NCBI GenBank assembly: GCA_964345225.1 | Contig: CAYFQB010000053.1 | Coordinates: forward strand, 62,001 to 126,000 | Origin: CAYFQB01 sp964345225 | GTDB lineage: Bacteria; Nitrospirota; Thermodesulfovibrionia; Thermodesulfovibrionales; UBA6898 | Length of the DNA: 64,000 bases | Direction of reading: 5' to 3' | In this document: piece after piece, positions 62,603 through 64,000 of the stretch | Layout: the number at the start of each line of letters is the position of its first letter | Numbering within the stretch: the stretch's first letter is position 1 | Notes under the pieces: model-generated | What the model was told of the DNA's origin: nothing | The model's input: only the letters and a program-made list of their open reading frames with translations | The model's database searches: none | Position numbers and translations under genes: made by a program

Positions 62603-64000
62603 ATGTCTAATAAAGAACTCATAATCGAAGGCGCCCGACAGAATAATCTCAAAAATATAAGCCTCAAGCTTCCCCACAACAGGGTTATTGCGGTCACAGG
62701 GGTTTCGGGCTCGGGTAAATCGTCGCTCGCATTTGATACTATCTTTGCCGAAGGACAATGGCGCTTTATAGAATCCCTCTCCACTTATGCAAGGCTTTTC
62801 CTCGAAAAACTTGACAGGCCTGAAGTTGATGCAATAAAGAATATCAGGCCGGCTATTGCGCTTGAGCAAAAGAATCCTGTACGTGGATCCCGCTCTACTG
62901 TAGGCACTCTTACCGAACTTAATGAATTATTCAGACTTCTTTATTCAAAGATCTCAACACCTTATTGTCCTGAATGCGGCAGGGAAGTAAGGAAGTGGGA
63001 TCCTTCGCAGATAGTTTCAGAACTCATTGATAAACATCACGGTGAAAAGGCGATTATTGTCTTTGAAACCAGAGATTCGATTGAAGAATTAAAAAAACAG
63101 GGTTTTTACAGGGTGTGGCTTGACGGTGAAATAAAAGACATCAACGAGTTGCGAGACTTCGGCGAGCCCTCGGCCCGAGCTCAGGCCGAGGGCTCGCCGA
63201 AGTCCCCTCACTCCTCACTAAATATTGTTCTTGACAGACTTATAATTAAAGATGAACCAAGGCTGTCAGATTCCATAGAGATGGCATGGAAAGAGGGAAA
63301 AGAAAAGATAAAGACTATTATATTGAATTCAAATAAATCTGCTGATGTTACTGAATCAAAGTCCTCTATTCATACCTTTTCATCAAGTAATGCATGCGAA
63401 GAATGCGAAATTGAACTGCCTGAACCAGCTGCCCTCCTCTTTTCTTTCAACCACCCCGTAGGTGCATGTCCTGAATGCAAGGGGTTTGGAGACACACTTC
63501 AATACAGCGAAGACCTTATTATACCTGATAAAGTCATTTCACTCTCAAAGGGCGCAGTATACCCCTGGAATAAGCCTGCCTATAGATGGTGGAAAAAACA
63601 GTTATTAGAGACTGCTAGAAAAGCGGGGCTCGACATAAATAAGCCTTATATTGAGTTTTCAGAAGAGGAGAAAACCTTACTATTTAAAGGTTCTGACAGT
63701 TTTTACGGCATCAATGATTTCTTTGAATATCTTGAGGGGAAGAGATACAAGCTACACGTCAGGGTATTCCTTAGCAGATACAGGAGGGCTTTCAAATGCC
63801 CTGAATGTAATGGCAAAAGACTAAAGAAGGAAGCACTCGCATATAAGATCTCTGCACTTGACATTTCCGAACTATGCAGGATGCCGGTATCCGAAAGTTT
63901 AAAGTTTTTCTCCGATATAGATCTTTCCCCTTTTAAAAAAGATGTATCAAAAGAGCTTCTGCGCCAGATAGTCATGAAACTCCAGTTCCTCAAAAAAGTG
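62603..64000 (+). CDS. uvrA: Excinuclease ABC subunit A (UvrA), N-terminal part
   Basis: An open frame of 466 codons running off the right edge. It begins LIIEGARQNNLKNISLKLP, with Walker A GVSGSGKSSLAFDT at about 32-45, then NIRPAIALEQKNPVRGSRST and CPECG, CEECE, CPECKGFG zinc-type cysteines. It recognises damaged DNA in nucleotide excision repair. The sequence is divergent from standard UvrA, so it might be a UvrA paralogue. A repeat-derived segment (RDFGEPSARAQAEGSPKSP, about 184-203) is embedded. Confidence 0.9.
   Translation, partial: MSNKELIIEGARQNNLKNISLKLPHNRVIAVTGVSGSGKSSLAFDTIFAEGQWRFIESLSTYARLFLEKLDRPEVDAIKNIRPAIALEQKNPVRGSRSTVGTLTELNELFRLLYSKISTPYCPECGREVRKWDPSQIVSELIDKHHGEKAIIVFETRDSIEELKKQGFYRVWLDGEIKDINELRDFGEPSARAQAEGSPKSPHSSLNIVLDRLIIKDEPRLSDSIEMAWKEGKEKIKTIILNSNKSADVTESKSSIHTFSSSNACEECEIELPEPAALLFSFNHPVGACPECKGFGDTLQYSEDLIIPDKVISLSKGAVYPWNKPAYRWWKKQLLETARKAGLDINKPYIEFSEEEKTLLFKGSDSFYGINDFFEYLEGKRYKLHVRVFLSRYRRAFKCPECNGKRLKKEALAYKISALDISELCRMPVSESLKFFSDIDLSPFKKDVSKELLRQIVMKLQFLKKV
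63155..63204. repeat. Perfect inverted repeat inside the uvrA frame
   Basis: Two 21-base arms (63155-63175 and 63184-63204) are exact reverse complements around an 8-base loop. They are GC-rich relative to the gene. The reading frame passes through without a stop. Confidence 0.85.

Overview
The window is 64 kb of an AT-leaning, gene-dense bacterial chromosome that looks like an anaerobe of the Nitrospirota (Thermodesulfovibrionia-like) or a former deltaproteobacterial lineage. This placement is an inference. It rests on a Tat-exported Fe-S/NrfD respiratory module with a TorD chaperone, a non-pyrrolysine MttB/corrinoid methyltransferase operon, a 1450-residue fused CoA-activase, an AmmeMemoRadiSam locus, a 32-residue COX24/bS22-like ribosomal protein, type IV pilins behind a sigma-54 promoter, and several families of short dispersed repeats.

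Layout. 1-3.2 kb (+): end of a multihaem cytochrome, Tat Fe-S protein, NrfD-like membrane subunit, TorD chaperone, then AtpZ and AtpI. 3.3-6.4 kb (+): pgi and a radical SAM protein. 6.7-8.75 kb: a tRNA-Thr and a partial 3' copy of the same tRNA bracket a small island with a secreted matrixin protease, a secreted partner and a small lipoprotein. 9.0-13.3 kb: a J-domain/peptidoglycan-binding membrane protein, then a rhomboid protease and an MltD-type transglycosylase on the minus strand. 13.7-18.3 kb (-): a sugar ABC importer. 18.6-25.05 kb (-): a TetR/OMF/MFP/RND efflux operon with 4-base overlaps throughout. 25.2-32.4 kb (-): a corrinoid methyl-transfer operon (pterin methyltransferase, corrinoid protein, two MttB homologues, DUF1638 protein, RACo-like activator). 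32.7-36.0 kb (+): a membrane spermidine-synthase-like protein and an FMN/4Fe-4S NosR-like protein. 36.2-37.8 kb (-): an acyl-ACP/CoA synthetase. 37.9-41.6 kb (+): small membrane proteins, AmmeMemoRadiSam genes and an RRM protein. 41.9-45.6 kb (-): DUF89, purE, purD and radC. 45.7-49.0 kb (+): gspFGHIJ. 49.1-54.7 kb (-): a MetE-like protein, tmk, holB, ricT and metG. 55.1-59.7 kb (-): the small ribosomal protein and the giant CoA-activase. 60.1-62.05 kb (+): three type IV pilins. 62.6-64 kb (+): start of a uvrA.

How it fits together. The methyl-transfer operon would demethylate a quaternary amine through a corrinoid protein to tetrahydrofolate, with the RACo-like ATPase/ferredoxin reactivating oxidised cobalamin. 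The Fe-S/NrfD module and the FMN/4Fe-4S protein point to anaerobic quinone-linked electron transfer. The pseudopilins and pilins serve secretion and surface adhesion or motility.

The most unusual theme is repeat DNA. At least five kinds occur: degenerate heptad tracts, a CCCCGTTAGAA palindromic family, a CCCGTTGGG/ACGTAAAG family, a MITE-like 172-bp element with terminal inverted repeats, and CGCAAAG/CACAGAGG inverted repeats. They lie between genes, but also appear in frame inside holB, uvrA and the CoA-activase, abut stop codons, and seem to supply the leader of pseudopilin GspH and the signal peptide of the Memo-AMMECR1 fusion. The AmmeMemoRadiSam locus is also odd: two tiny membrane or Tat peptides both end in what looks like the N-terminal element of the radical SAM partner.
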